DNA of 42,502 bases from the NCBI GenBank assembly GCA_028291055.1, contig JAQGIP010000068.1, positions 1 through 42,502 on the forward strand. Direction: 5' to 3'. Origin of the DNA: Caulobacter sp. (GTDB lineage Bacteria > Pseudomonadota > Alphaproteobacteria > Caulobacterales > Caulobacteraceae). A program made the position numbers and the translations under genes. The notes beneath the pieces are model-generated. The model made no database searches, was not told the origin of the DNA, and saw only the letters and a program-made list of their open reading frames with translations. Below are positions 34,167 to 42,502 of the stretch, one piece after another. Numbering within the stretch: the stretch's first letter is position 1; each line of letters begins with the position of its first letter.

Positions 34167-36260
34167 ATGCGCCTTCCGGCCTGGCCGACCTTCCTGCGTA
34201 AAGGGAAGGCGGCGGCGCGCGCCGGGGCGGGCGTGCGCCGGTGGGTGTTCGCCCTGATCGCGCTGCTGGCCGTCGAGACGGTGCTCGTCGCTGTGGACAC
34301 GGCCTTCCCGCCGGACCTGTCGCGGGCGCTACGCTCGTCCCCCGTGGCCCTGGACCGCAACGGCGCCTGGCTGCGCGCCCTGCCGGTGGAGGATGGCCGC
34401 TGGCGTATCCGCGCCGACCTGACCCGCACCGACAAGACCTTCCAGCGGCGGTTGGTGGCGGTGGAGGATGGCGCCTTCTGGCTGCACCGGGGCGTCAACC
34501 CGGTGGCGGTGGTGCGCGCGGCGGTCTCGGCCATGGTCCACGGCCACATCGTCTCGGGCGCCTCGACCCTGACCATGCAGACCGCGCGGCTGCTGGAGCC
34601 CCGGCCCCGCACCCTGGTCTCAAAGCTGATCGAGATGGGCCGCGCGCTACAGCTTGAGGCCCGCTTCAACAAGCACCAGACCCTGGCCCTCTATCTCACC
34701 CTGGCGCCCTACGGCGGCAACCTGGAGGGCGTGCGCGCGGCCAGCCTCTCCTACTTCGGCCATGAACCCGAGACGCTCACCAACGGCGAGCAGGCCCTGT
34801 TGATCGCCCTGCCGCAGTCGCCGGAGGCTCGCCGTCCCGACCGCCGCCCCGGCGCGGCCCAGGCGGCGCGCCACGCGGTGCTGCGCAAGCTGGTCGGCGC
34901 GGGCCTGCTCAGCGAGGCGGCGGCAGGGGAGGCGGACGCCGAGCCGCTGCCCAACCGGGGCGCCTTCCCGGCCCGGGCCTGGCATGTGTCGGGCGAACTG
35001 GCCCGCGCCGCGCCGGCCAGTCAGGCCAGCGTGGTCACCACCCTCGACGCCGGCCTCCAGGCTGAGCTCGAACCCCTGGCCGCCCGCGCGGCCCAGGCCC
35101 AGGGCGGCGAAGTCACCGCCGCCATCCTGGTCATCGAGGTCAAGAGCCGCGCCGTGCGCGCCGCCGTGGCTTCGGCGGGACTGGAACGTCCCGGCGGCTG
35201 GGTGGACATGACCCTGGCCCTGCGCTCGCCCGGCTCGGCCCTGAAACCCTTCATCTACGCCTTCGCCTTCGACGACGGGGTGGCGGCCCCCGACACCCTG
35301 ATCGAGGACAGTTCGCGCCGCTTCTCCGACTACCAGCCCGAGAACTTCGACCGCGTCTTCCACGGCCAGGTCACGGCGCGGGAGGCCCTGATCCACTCCC
35401 TGAACGTGCCCGCCGTCGCCATGCTGGAGAAGATCGGCGCCCCCGTCTTCCAGGCGCGGCTGGAGGCCACCGGCGCAAAGCTGGTCCGCCCCAAGGCCGG
35501 CATGACCGACGCGGGCCTGGCCCTGGCGCTCGGCGGCGAGGGCATCACCCTGCGCGACCTGGGGATGCTCTACTGCGCCCTGGCCGACGGCGGGGTGGCC
35601 AAGCCGCTGGCCTGGACGCAGGCCGATGCGAAGCTGCGCGAGCACAGCGGCGGCACGCGGATGGTCGGCGCCAAGGCGGCCAACATGGTGCTGGAGATCC
35701 TGCGCGAGGGGCCCACGCCCAAGGGGCGGCTGCCCTCGGCCCTGACCAAGGGCGGCGCGGCCATGGCCTTCAAGACCGGCACCTCCTACGGCTTCCGCGA
35801 CGCCGTGGCCGTGGGCGTGGTCGGCGGCTATGTGATCGTCGTCTGGACCGGCCGGGCCGACGGCGGCGCCCGCCAGGGGCTGACCGGCCGCGACGCCGCC
35901 CTGCCGCTGCTGTTCGACGCCGCCGACCTGCTGGGCGCCGCCCACACCGCCCCGGCGCCCCTGGCCCCCCGCGCCGCGCCGCAAGGTCTGCAGCATCTGC
36001 GCAAGCCCGACGCCGGCCCCAACCTGATCTTCCCGCCGGACGGCGCCACGGTGCAGGTCGACAGCTTTGGCCCCAAGTCGCGCGGCCTCGTGCTGGCGGC
36101 GAACGGCCAGGAGCTGAGCTGGTATGTGAACGGTGACCCGGCGCCCATCGACCCGGTCAGCAAACGGCCCGTGTGGCGCCCGCCCGCGCCCGGCTTCTAT
36201 CGCATCGTGGTGGTCGACGCCGCCGGCCACCGCCAGCAGGCGCGGGTGCGGATCCGCTAA
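34167..36260 (+). CDS. pbpC: Penicillin-binding protein 1C
   Basis: A 697-aa bifunctional peptidoglycan synthase. The membrane anchor is WVFALIALLAVETVLVAVDT (about 26-45). The glycosyltransferase family 51 domain has AVEDGAFWLHRGV (Glu100) and GASTLTMQTARLLEPRPRT. The transpeptidase domain has Ser357-x-x-Lys360 in SPGSALKPFIYAFAFDDG, SLN in IHSLNVPAVA and KTG in AFKTGTSYGFRDA. A C-terminal BiPBP_C domain closes the protein (LIFPPDGATVQVD to ARVRIR). It starts at ATG 34167 with no gap after the alpha-2-macroglobulin stop, so translation is coupled. It ends convergent with the carbonic anhydrase gene (four-base overlap). Confidence 0.96.
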   Translation: MRLPAWPTFLRKGKAAARAGAGVRRWVFALIALLAVETVLVAVDTAFPPDLSRALRSSPVALDRNGAWLRALPVEDGRWRIRADLTRTDKTFQRRLVAVEDGAFWLHRGVNPVAVVRAAVSAMVHGHIVSGASTLTMQTARLLEPRPRTLVSKLIEMGRALQLEARFNKHQTLALYLTLAPYGGNLEGVRAASLSYFGHEPETLTNGEQALLIALPQSPEARRPDRRPGAAQAARHAVLRKLVGAGLLSEAAAGEADAEPLPNRGAFPARAWHVSGELARAAPASQASVVTTLDAGLQAELEPLAARAAQAQGGEVTAAILVIEVKSRAVRAAVASAGLERPGGWVDMTLALRSPGSALKPFIYAFAFDDGVAAPDTLIEDSSRRFSDYQPENFDRVFHGQVTAREALIHSLNVPAVAMLEKIGAPVFQARLEATGAKLVRPKAGMTDAGLALALGGEGITLRDLGMLYCALADGGVAKPLAWTQADAKLREHSGGTRMVGAKAANMVLEILREGPTPKGRLPSALTKGGAAMAFKTGTSYGFRDAVAVGVVGGYVIVVWTGRADGGARQGLTGRDAALPLLFDAADLLGAAHTAPAPLAPRAAPQGLQHLRKPDAGPNLIFPPDGATVQVDSFGPKSRGLVLAANGQELSWYVNGDPAPIDPVSKRPVWRPPAPGFYRIVVVDAAGHRQQARVRIR

Positions 36261-36877
36261 AGCGTCGGCAGCATGCCGTAGTCGCCCCGGCCGCCGATGG
36301 TGACGCCCAGGTCGGTCACCAAACCGGTGCCCAGGGTATAGACCCAGCCGTGCACGCACAGGCTCTGGCCCCGGGCCCAGGCGTCCTGCACGAAGATGTC
36401 GGAGGCGACGTTGCGCACCTGGCGCGCCACGTTCAGCTCGCACAGGCGGTCCTGGCGCGCGCGGCCCTCGGGGATGGCTTCCAGTTCGGCGCGGTGGCTT
36501 TCGAACACCTCGCGGATCGGGTGCAGCCAGTGATCGACCAGGCCGCGCCGCACCCCATCGACGGCGGCGTTGACGCCGCCGCAGCCATAGTGGCCGACCA
36601 CCATGATGTGCTGGACCTTCAGCACGTCGACCGCGAACTGCAGCACGCTCAGATAGTTGGCGTCCTGGGGCGGGGCCAGGTTGGCGACGTTGCGGTGGAC
36701 GAACAGCTCGCCGGGATCGAGACCCACGATCTCATTGGCCGGCACGCGGCTGTCGGAACAGCCGATCCACAGGTATTTCGGGCTCTGCTGGCGCTCCAGG
36801 CGCTTGAAGAAATCGGGGTCGACCTCGGTCTTCCCCGCCGACCAGGCCGCGTTGTTGGCCTTCAGGTCTTCCAGCAT
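36257..36877 (-). CDS. can: Beta-carbonic anhydrase
   Basis: A 206-aa zinc enzyme interconverting CO2 and bicarbonate. Zinc ligands are Cys40, His96 and Cys99, with the Asp42-Arg44 dyad in WIGCSDSRVPANEI; GHYGCGGV is the second signature. RNVANLAPPQDANYLSVLQF and the C-terminal VHGWVYTLGTGLV are typical of the Can/CynT group. It starts at ATG 36877 with GGGAG eight bases upstream. It lies downstream of the TadG-like gene on the same strand with a 65-base gap. Confidence 0.96.
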   Translation of the reverse strand: MLEDLKANNAAWSAGKTEVDPDFFKRLERQQSPKYLWIGCSDSRVPANEIVGLDPGELFVHRNVANLAPPQDANYLSVLQFAVDVLKVQHIMVVGHYGCGGVNAAVDGVRRGLVDHWLHPIREVFESHRAELEAIPEGRARQDRLCELNVARQVRNVASDIFVQDAWARGQSLCVHGWVYTLGTGLVTDLGVTIGGRGDYGMLPTL

Positions 36878-36942
36878 CGCTCACGCTCCCACACTTCGCG
36901 CGAGCGCCTTAGAGCGTAACCGGGCGACGGCGACAACCGGTC

Positions 36943-38985
36943 TTAGTGCGTCAACCGGATCGAGCGCGACACCAGTCCCTTGAACACGTCTCCCAGCTGG
37001 TTGGTCGAGGTGGAGATGGCGTGGCCGGGATCGGGCGCGCAGGTCTGGGCCAGGTTCTGGGCCGCCGCGTCGGTCACGTCGACCAGGATGAAATAGAGGT
37101 CGACGCCATAGGTCGCGCGCAGCTGGGCGCAGGCCGACTTGGTCAGGGTGTTGGTCACCGTGTCGTTGTAGAGGCCGAGGTTCGGCGACTTCCAGCAATT
37201 GCCGGCCTTGCCGCCCCGGCCGGTGTCCGTGCAGCCGTAGTAGCCCTCATACTGGGTCGGGAAGACGTTGAAGCCGTCGGTCAGCACGATGGCGATCTTG
37301 TTGGTGTGGCTGTCCTTCCAAGGCGAGGGTGCGCCCGCGCCGCTGATGCCCCAGAAGTTGGTCCAGTAGCTGGCGGGCGACAGGGTGCGCATGCCCCACA
37401 GCAGGCCCACGTCAGCCTGGGTGCCGCCGGGCACCGGGTACATCTCGTTCAGCTTGCCCAGCACCTGGCCGCGGTTGGACGACAGGGGCAGGATGGAGAC
37501 GGGGCAGTTGATGTTGGGGCCCGAGATGGCCGCCTGGGCCGTCCAGTTGGGGGTCGCGGTCCAGCTGGTGGTGTTGAAGCCGGTGAAGGCGTCCTGCTCC
37601 CAGCGGCAGACCTTGCCGCCGCCGGCCAGATATTTGATCTCGTTGGGATCGGAGACGCAGGCGACGTTGCCCGGCGTCGACTGAACCAGGCCCGTGGCGA
37701 CATAGTAGGTGGTGCTGGAACAGTTCTGGGTGGAGTCGAAATAGGCGTTGCGGGTGCCGTTGGCGTGCCAGCCGGTCGAGCCGGCGCCCAGGCAGTTGTA
37801 GAGGTTGGTGCTGGTGAAGGCCTTGCCGGCGTTGCAGGTGGTCGTGGTCGAGGTGCAGCTGGCCGCCTTGTGCAGCAGGCTCTGGGCGCCGGTGCCGCCG
37901 TAGGTGGCCTGGCCGACCTGTCCATCCTGGTAGCGCCGGTCCAAGGCGCCCTGCGGCGAAGGGCCCGCTCCGCCGCCCCCGCCGCCGCCCCCGCCACCGC
38001 CGCCGGACGAACAGGTGACGGTCTTGGTGACAGAGGTCCAGGCGGTGCACCAGGTCTTCAGGCTGGTGGTGATGGTGGGTTCCAGCAGGGCGGCCGGGAA
38101 CCTGGTCGTCGGGGCCGCGTCGGTGATGGCTTGAGTGACCGCGCCGGCGGAATTGACCTTCACCTCGTTGTTGGCCGAGCGGATGCAGCCGCGCCAGCCG
38201 ACGGGCTGGGCCAGGGCGTCCAGCTGGGCCTGGGTAAGGGCGGTGGCCGCGTTGCGCGGCTGGGCCAGGACGTTGATGCGGTCGAAGGCGGGGGCGACCG
38301 GCGTGCGGCGCGAGCCCCCGGCCGGCACGGCGCCGGCGGTGGCGGCCGTGGCGTCGGGCGAGGCCACGGCCTCGGACTTGATGTTGACCACCGTGGTCCA
38401 GGGCACGACGGAGACCTTCACATGGTCGCCGCCCAGGTCGAAGACGTCGTTGACATACTGCTTGGCGGCCTCGCGCATGACGGTGAAGCGGCCGGAGTCG
38501 AACATCGACGAAGTGTTGTCGAGGATCAGCACGATCTCCAGATCCTTGCCCCCGGCGGCGGCCGACGACTTGACCTTGAAGGGGAAGGTGGCGAACCCGA
38601 GGATGCCGCTGAAGATGTTGGCGCTGGCGCCGTTCACCGTCATGTCGATCTCGCCGGTGGCGGCGTTTACCGTGGTGTCATAGCTGAGGCTCAGCACCGT
38701 CTGTTTATAGAGGCCCAGTTCGGCCGTCAGGCTGGCGCCGGCCGCGGCCTTGGCGTTGGCCACGCGGGTGGCGGCGGGCAGCTGGGAGGAGGCATAGTAG
38801 GCCTTGGCGGCCGCCAGCACCGAGGCGTCGGAGGCGTCCTGCACATAGGCCTTCATGGTGGCGGCTCGGATGAAGTCGACGCTGCCGCCGGCCACCAGGG
38901 CCAGCACCGGCAGGAGGATGGCGAAGGTGAGCGCCACGTTGCCGCGCTTGTCGCGCAGCGCCTGGAAGAACGATCTCAGACCCAT
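36943..38985 (-). CDS. TadG-like pilus-associated protein with von Willebrand A domain
   Basis: A 680-aa protein whose N-terminus, RDKRGNVALTFAILLPVLAL VAGGSVDF (TadE/TadG pattern with Gly-Asn after basic residues), is a membrane anchor related to pseudopilins. It is followed by a coiled region and a vWA domain beginning LEIVLILDNTSSM (MIDAS Asp-x-Thr-Ser-Ser). The middle has a run of about 12 glycines after CSSG and several Cys residues (for example CIRSANNEV, CTAWTS, SCTST), suggesting disulfides outside the cell membrane. Its closing region, LYFILVDVTDAAAQNLAQTC, belongs to the vWA fold. It starts at ATG 38985 with GGAG eight bases upstream; GTG 38988 is possible. No other tad genes are nearby. 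GANTC sites (GAATC, GATTC) lie just upstream. Confidence 0.85.
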   Translation of the reverse strand: MGLRSFFQALRDKRGNVALTFAILLPVLALVAGGSVDFIRAATMKAYVQDASDASVLAAAKAYYASSQLPAATRVANAKAAAGASLTAELGLYKQTVLSLSYDTTVNAATGEIDMTVNGASANIFSGILGFATFPFKVKSSAAAGGKDLEIVLILDNTSSMFDSGRFTVMREAAKQYVNDVFDLGGDHVKVSVVPWTTVVNIKSEAVASPDATAATAGAVPAGGSRRTPVAPAFDRINVLAQPRNAATALTQAQLDALAQPVGWRGCIRSANNEVKVNSAGAVTQAITDAAPTTRFPAALLEPTITTSLKTWCTAWTSVTKTVTCSSGGGGGGGGGGGGAGPSPQGALDRRYQDGQVGQATYGGTGAQSLLHKAASCTSTTTTCNAGKAFTSTNLYNCLGAGSTGWHANGTRNAYFDSTQNCSSTTYYVATGLVQSTPGNVACVSDPNEIKYLAGGGKVCRWEQDAFTGFNTTSWTATPNWTAQAAISGPNINCPVSILPLSSNRGQVLGKLNEMYPVPGGTQADVGLLWGMRTLSPASYWTNFWGISGAGAPSPWKDSHTNKIAIVLTDGFNVFPTQYEGYYGCTDTGRGGKAGNCWKSPNLGLYNDTVTNTLTKSACAQLRATYGVDLYFILVDVTDAAAQNLAQTCAPDPGHAISTSTNQLGDVFKGLVSRSIRLTH

Positions 38986-39098
38986 CACCGCGACTCCCCC
39001 GCAGAATCGACCAAGGTTACGGCGATTCGTGTTGATTGAGGGTTAGCGTGGCCGTGGGGCACTAGCCCCGGGTTGGCGCCCCGGATATCGGCCCCGGG

Positions 39099-40388
39099 AT
39101 GACGACCGCCGAAGACATCGCGGCCTCCCGCACCCTGTGGCGGCACGGCGACTTCCTGCGCCTATGGGCGGCCCAGGCCATCTCCACCTTCGGCGCGCGC
39201 ATCACCCGCGAGGGCATCCCCCTGGCGGCGGTGCTGACCCTCCAGGCCCAGCCGGCCCAGCTGGGCATATTGGCGGCCCTGGCCATCGCGCCCCAGCTGG
39301 TGGTGGGCCTGCTGGCGGGCGGTTGGGTGGACCGTTCGAAGCGGCGCACCTTGATGATCGGGGCTGATCTGATGCGCGCCGCGGTGCTGATCACCGTACC
39401 CCTCGCGGCCTGGATGCACTGGCTGACCATGACCCACCTGTCCATCGCCGCCGTCCTGGTCGGCGCGGGCAGCGTGCTTTTCGATATCGCCGACCACGCC
39501 TACCTGCCCGGGCTGATCGACCGCGACCGGCTGGTGGAAGGCAATTCAAAGCTCAGGATCACGGAATCCATCGCCGAGATCGCCGGGCCGGCCCTGACCG
39601 GCGTGCTGGTCCAGCTGCTGACCGCGCCCATCGCCATGGCGGTCAATGCGCTGACCTACCTGCTGTCGGCCCTGGTGCTTCTGACCATCCGCAAGCCCGA
39701 GCCGCCGCCGGAACCGGCGGAAGAGGCCGCCGCCGTGGGCCTTGCCGCCTGGCGCGCCGACCTGGCGCGCGGTTTCAGCGCCATCTGGCATGAGCCCCTG
39801 GTGCGGCCGCTGTGGCTGATGACGGTGACGTCCAGCCTGTTCGGCTCGATCTTCGCGCCCCTGTATCTGTTCTTCGCCCTCAAGCAGCTGGGCCTGACCC
39901 CGGCGCTGCTCGGCATCACCATCGCGGTCGGCGGCGTCGGCGCGCTGACCGGCGCCCTGCTGGGCGCGCGCCTGGCCAGGTGGGTGGGACTGGGTCCGGC
40001 CATCATCGGCTCCGCCCTCATGACCGGCGTGGTCATCGGCCTGATCCCCTTCGCGCCGCCCGACCCCGTGGGCGGCATGGCGATGCTGGCCGTGTCGCAG
40101 TTCTTCGGCGACGCCTTCGCGGTGGCCAGCGCGGTGTTGGGGATCAGCCTGCTGCAGACGATGCTGCCCGGCGCCGTGCTGGGCCGCGCCACCGCCCTCT
40201 TCCAGGCGGGCCCGGGTGCGGTATCGATCATCGGCGCCTTGGGCGGCGGCCTGCTGGCCGAAGCCTATGGGGTGAGGCCCGCGATGATGCTGGCGTCGGC
40301 CGGGCTGCTGGCCGCGGCCGGCTGGGGCCTGGCCTCCCCGTTGCGTGGACTGAGTGAGATGCCCGCGAGGGAGTCCACCGGGTCTTAG
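39099..40388 (+). CDS. MFS transporter (EntS-like exporter family)
   Basis: A 429-aa, 12-helix major facilitator of the MFS_3/EntS group: [20 protein letters not shown] at the start, [21 protein letters not shown] as the loop 2-3 motif, then [27 protein letters not shown]. The central cytoplasmic loop is Pro/Glu-rich ([14 protein letters not shown]). [14 protein letters not shown] resembles enterobactin and macrolide exporters; its substrate is unknown. ATG 39099 has no strong ribosome site, and a small hairpin (GGGGC-ACTA-GCCCC, 39056-39069) lies upstream. Its stop overlaps the stop of the convergent ArsR-type gene by four bases. Confidence 0.88.
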   Translation: MTTAEDIAASRTLWRHGDFLRLWAAQAISTFGARITREGIPLAAVLTLQAQPAQLGILAALAIAPQLVVGLLAGGWVDRSKRRTLMIGADLMRAAVLITVPLAAWMHWLTMTHLSIAAVLVGAGSVLFDIADHAYLPGLIDRDRLVEGNSKLRITESIAEIAGPALTGVLVQLLTAPIAMAVNALTYLLSALVLLTIRKPEPPPEPAEEAAAVGLAAWRADLARGFSAIWHEPLVRPLWLMTVTSSLFGSIFAPLYLFFALKQLGLTPALLGITIAVGGVGALTGALLGARLARWVGLGPAIIGSALMTGVVIGLIPFAPPDPVGGMAMLAVSQFFGDAFAVASAVLGISLLQTMLPGAVLGRATALFQAGPGAVSIIGALGGGLLAEAYGVRPAMMLASAGLLAAAGWGLASPLRGLSEMPARESTGS

Positions 40389-41086
40389 GCGATACCAAAG
40401 GCCGCGCGGAACCGGGCCAATCCGTCGGCCGAGAAGCTGACCACGCGGGTGCCGCTGATGCGTTTGGCCCAGCCCAGGGCGTAGAGGCGCTCCAGCAGGG
40501 CCGCGCCGAGCGCGCCGGCCAGGTGGCTGCGCCGCACGCTCCAGTCCAGGCAGGCCTTGCAGACCGGACGGCGGCTGCCCGCGAAGGCGGCGGGATCGAC
40601 GCCCAGGCCGGTGACGAAACGCTCGCCTTCGAGGGTGAGGGTCAGCGCGCCGTCGGGGGCCTCACGGATACGCCCCTGGGCGACCAGGGCGTCCAGCAGG
40701 GCCACGCCCAGGTCCCCGGCCAGGTGGTCGTAGCAGACCCGCGCCTGGCGCAGCGCCGGCTCCTTCGGCCCCGGCCGCGCGCGGCGGTGGCCGGCCCGGT
40801 CGGCCAGGCCCATCAGCCCCTCCAGCACGGCGGCGACATCGTCTCCGGAGAGGGCGAAGTAGCGGTGGCGGCCCTGGGCCTTGGGTATGACCAGGCCGCC
40901 GGTGGTCAGCCGCGCCAGATGCGAGCTGGCGGTCTGGGCGGTGACGCCGGCCTCTCGGGCCAGTTCGCCGGCGGTCAGCGCTTGGCCGGCCAACAGGGCG
41001 GTCAGCATGTTGGCCCGGGCCGGATCGCCCAGCAGGGCGGCCACGGTGGCGATGTCGGGTCCGAGCTTACGCGGGGCGGCGTCCAT
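40385..41086 (-). CDS. ArsR-family transcriptional regulator with C-terminal extension
   Basis: A 233-aa DNA-binding protein. The winged-helix domain occupies residues 10-85 ([20 protein letters not shown], then [20 protein letters not shown] as the recognition helix and [10 protein letters not shown] as the wing). The long C-terminal half carries [20 protein letters not shown], a feature of a widespread ArsR subfamily; its two Cys residues (CKAC) could bind a metal or sense oxidation. It is divergent from the NIPSNAP gene, with a palindrome (41089-41104) starting three bases before its own start, implying autoregulation. There is no space for a leader ribosome site beyond that. Confidence 0.92.
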   Translation of the reverse strand: MDAAPRKLGPDIATVAALLGDPARANMLTALLAGQALTAGELAREAGVTAQTASSHLARLTTGGLVIPKAQGRHRYFALSGDDVAAVLEGLMGLADRAGHRRARPGPKEPALRQARVCYDHLAGDLGVALLDALVAQGRIREAPDGALTLTLEGERFVTGLGVDPAAFAGSRRPVCKACLDWSVRRSHLAGALGAALLERLYALGWAKRISGTRVVSFSADGLARFRAAFGIA

Positions 41087-41088
41087 AC

Positions 41089-41104
41089 TTCGACGCTAAT
41101 CGAA
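41089..41104. promoter_or_regulatory. Palindromic operator in the arsR/NIPSNAP divergent region
   Basis: TTCGA-CGCTAA-TCGAA is a perfect 5-bp inverted repeat with a 6-base spacer, AT-richer than the surroundings. It is placed three bases upstream of the arsR-type start and about 60 bases before the NIPSNAP start. Similar TTCGA/TCGAA repeats are common ArsR sites, so it probably controls both transcripts. Confidence 0.6.
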
Positions 41105-41164
41105 ACATTCTTGCCGGGCAAGGCGCCACAAGGCGGCATCGAAAGCCACTGGAGCCATCGCGCC

Positions 41165-41476
41165 ATGACCGTCACCTGCCACATCCGCTATGTCATCGAC
41201 CCCTTCCAACGCGACGCCTTCGAGGCCTACGCCCGAAGTTGGCTGACCATCATCCCGGCCTGCGGCGGCGATCTTCTCGGCTACTGGATGCCGCACGAGG
41301 GGACCAACACCATCGCGCATGCGATGATCTCCTTCGACAGCCTGGCCGCTTATGAAACCTATCGCGCGCGCCTGCGCACCGACCCCGCCTCGGTCGCCAA
41401 CTTCGCCATGGCCCAGGACAAGCGCTTCATCCTCAGCGAGGAACGGACCTTCCTGAAGCCGGTCACACCCTCATGA
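41165..41476 (+). CDS. NIPSNAP family protein
   Basis: A 103-aa ferredoxin-like dimeric alpha/beta-barrel protein. It begins [20 protein letters not shown] and has [22 protein letters not shown], the acidic-aromatic NIPSNAP signature, then [18 protein letters not shown]. The function is not established; relatives are used as small oxygenase-like or binding proteins. It starts at ATG 41165. The following monooxygenase gene overlaps its stop (ATGA), so the two form a coupled pair under the ArsR operator. Confidence 0.88.
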   Translation: MTVTCHIRYVIDPFQRDAFEAYARSWLTIIPACGGDLLGYWMPHEGTNTIAHAMISFDSLAAYETYRARLRTDPASVANFAMAQDKRFILSEERTFLKPVTPS

Positions 41477-41820
41477 TCGCGGTCATCTTCGAGGTCGAGC
41501 CGGCGGTGGGGATGCGCGAGGCCTACCTCGACACCGCCGCGCGCTTGCGCCCGCTGCTGGACGGCATCGACGGCTTCATTTCCATCGAGCGGTTCGAGAG
41601 CCTCACCACGCCGGGCAAGGTGCTGTCGCTGTCCTTCTGGCGCGACGAGGCGGCGGTCGTGGAGTGGCGGCGCATGCAGCCGCACCGTCAGGCTCAGGCC
41701 GCCGGGCGCGGCGGGGTGTTTTCCGACTACCGGCTGCGGGTCGCGGCGGTGATGCGCGACTACGGGATGACCGAGCGTGACCAGGCGCCGGCGGATTCCC
41801 GGGCGGTATTGGAAGGCTAG
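41473..41820 (+). CDS. Antibiotic biosynthesis monooxygenase (ABM) domain protein
   Basis: A 115-aa protein with the ABM fold: [20 protein letters not shown], then [20 protein letters not shown] and [20 protein letters not shown]. Similar to cofactor-free monooxygenases such as YgiN. The closing [14 protein letters not shown] segment is the last strand and helix. Translationally coupled to the NIPSNAP gene, so the two may form a hetero-oligomer or act on one substrate. No biosynthetic gene cluster surrounds it, so a detoxification or stress role is more likely than antibiotic synthesis (inference). Confidence 0.88.
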   Translation: MIAVIFEVEPAVGMREAYLDTAARLRPLLDGIDGFISIERFESLTTPGKVLSLSFWRDEAAVVEWRRMQPHRQAQAAGRGGVFSDYRLRVAAVMRDYGMTERDQAPADSRAVLEG

Positions 41821-41843
41821 GTCGCCTCAACATCCAAGCCGCA

Positions 41844-41935
41844 GCGATAAGTGGGGACATGCACGGATTTCCGTCCGGCGGATCGGCCTCATCCCGGACC
41901 ATGGCCGGAAATGGGTGCGTGTCCCCAGTTATCGC
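41844..41935. repeat. REP-like hairpin of the same family as 2059-2193
   Basis: The arms GCGATAAGTGGGGACATGCA (41844 on, continuing to 41873) and GTGCGTGTCCCCAGTTATCGC (within 41906-41935) form a long imperfect stem, ending internally at ATTTCCG/CGGAAAT. The GGGGACATGCACG core matches the arms of the double element at 2059-2193. It fills the gap 41821-42034 between the monooxygenase gene and the last gene; nothing else was seen there. Confidence 0.72.
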
Positions 41936-42034
41936 GGGCCTCGCATAGGACGGCTCCAGGCGCCGCCCCGCCCGAACCCAAAAATCCACACCCCCCTATT
42001 CCAACGGTCCAGGCCTTTGCGGCCTTATGGGCGC

Positions 42035-42502
42035 ATGTCCATCGGCCCCGACATCACCCCGACGCCCGCCTCGCCCCCTGGCGACCTCCGCCCGGATGAC
42101 GCCGGCGCGTGGGGCGAGCGCCGGCTGGCGATCCTCTCCGAACTGGCGGAAGCGGGTCTCGAGATCGCCCTGGCCCTGAAGACCCGCATCGTCGAGACGG
42201 CGGCGGCGGAGCCCGACGCGGACGCCGCCCGCGCCTGCGCCGACCTGGCCCGGGCCTTCGACCGGACGTCGCGCGCCGTGCGCATGAGCATCGCCCTGCG
42301 AGACCGCGTGGCGAAGGATGCCGCCGCTGGCGGCCAGGCCGCGCGCACGGCCGCCGATGACGCCCGAACCCACCGCGCCGGCCGCGTGCGGCGCATCGTC
42401 GGGCGGATCGCCAAGGTCCGCTACACCGACCGCTACGTGCGCGAAGCCTTCGACAGCCAGGCCCGCGAGCGGCTCTACGACCGCGACATCACCGGCGATC
42501 TG
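42035..42502 (+). CDS. Uncharacterised Ala/Arg-rich helical protein (partial, runs off the window)
   Basis: An open frame from ATG 42035 to the window edge (156 codons, no stop). The sequence begins MSIGPDITPTPASPPGD and becomes strongly helical: RRLAILSELAEAGLEIALAL, then AARACADLARAFDRTSRAVR, MSIALRDRVAKDAAAGGQAA, and later RIVGRIAKVRYTDRYVREAF. It has the composition of a real gene. I do not recognise a named family. Similar small helical proteins in Caulobacter relatives are annotated as hypothetical. The C-terminal half lies outside the window. Confidence 0.72.
   Translation, partial: MSIGPDITPTPASPPGDLRPDDAGAWGERRLAILSELAEAGLEIALALKTRIVETAAAEPDADAARACADLARAFDRTSRAVRMSIALRDRVAKDAAAGGQAARTAADDARTHRAGRVRRIVGRIAKVRYTDRYVREAFDSQARERLYDRDITGDL

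Noticed and set aside
37970..38010. Low-complexity GCCGCC/CCGCCC run taken as a microsatellite
   Set aside because: It encodes the poly-glycine linker of the TadG-like protein; kept as part of that gene.
36946..39039. 697-codon plus-strand frame opposite the TadG-like gene
   Set aside because: Gly/Val-rich shadow; the minus-strand frame has an anchor, vWA motif and ribosome site.
39001..39098. Small RNA gene between the TadG-like and MFS genes
   Set aside because: Only a short GGGGC-ACTA-GCCCC hairpin and two GANTC sites; too little to call an RNA.

Overview
This is a GC-rich chromosomal window from an alphaproteobacterium. The gene content and style (coaBC next to dut, IorAB-type oxidoreductase, Tad-type protein, GANTC motifs in some upstream regions, several palindromic intergenic element families) suggest the family Caulobacteraceae (Caulobacter/Phenylobacterium-like). 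That placement is inference from gene content; no database search was possible. Coding density is high. Because of the GC content, very long open frames occur antisense to real genes and have been left out.

Layout. 1-2048: 3' end of coaBC, dut, a possible tiny membrane protein, and an acetyl-CoA hydrolase/CoA-transferase family enzyme. 2049-6770: a double-hairpin REP-like element and a remnant of a TrmO-like gene, then an iron-uptake locus (PepSY membrane protein, catecholate-type TonB receptor, PiuC hydroxylase) with two perfect 7-1-7 Fur-type palindromes. 6863-11322: a hybrid PAS histidine kinase, a MITE-like element with perfect 32-bp terminal inverted repeats, an MHS-type MFS transporter, and a 163-aa protein resembling only the last four helices of cytochrome c oxidase subunit I. 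11323-12587 (minus): a CysG-like protein with a decayed methyltransferase half, and a small cytochrome c. 12744-20754: a molybdenum hydroxylase module made of iorA-iorB, mocA with a 55-aa small gene, moaA-moaD-moaE-moaB-moaC and xdhC with a DUF695 gene. Together these cover much of the synthesis, cytidylylation and insertion of the cofactor needed by IorAB.

20864-23549: a three-gene unit resembling a nonulosonate/surface-sugar cassette (class III aminotransferase-like, aldo/keto reductase-like, SpsF-type cytidylyltransferase). The first two have lost their catalytic residues, so this is the best candidate for an undescribed system here. 23533-26555: a BtuB-type receptor behind a cobalamin riboswitch, and a divergent frameshifted lipoprotein gene. 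26571-28561: alanine dehydrogenase and a two-helix membrane protein. 28631-28821: another inverted-repeat element. 29061-36260: alpha-2-macroglobulin and penicillin-binding protein 1C, a known pairing. 36257-38985 (minus): beta-carbonic anhydrase and a TadG-like protein. 39099-41820: an MFS exporter, an ArsR-type regulator with a palindromic operator, and a divergent NIPSNAP-monooxygenase pair. 41844-41935: a second REP-like hairpin. 42035 to the end: a gene that runs off the window.

No rRNA, tRNA, CRISPR array, phage or intact transposase gene was recognised.
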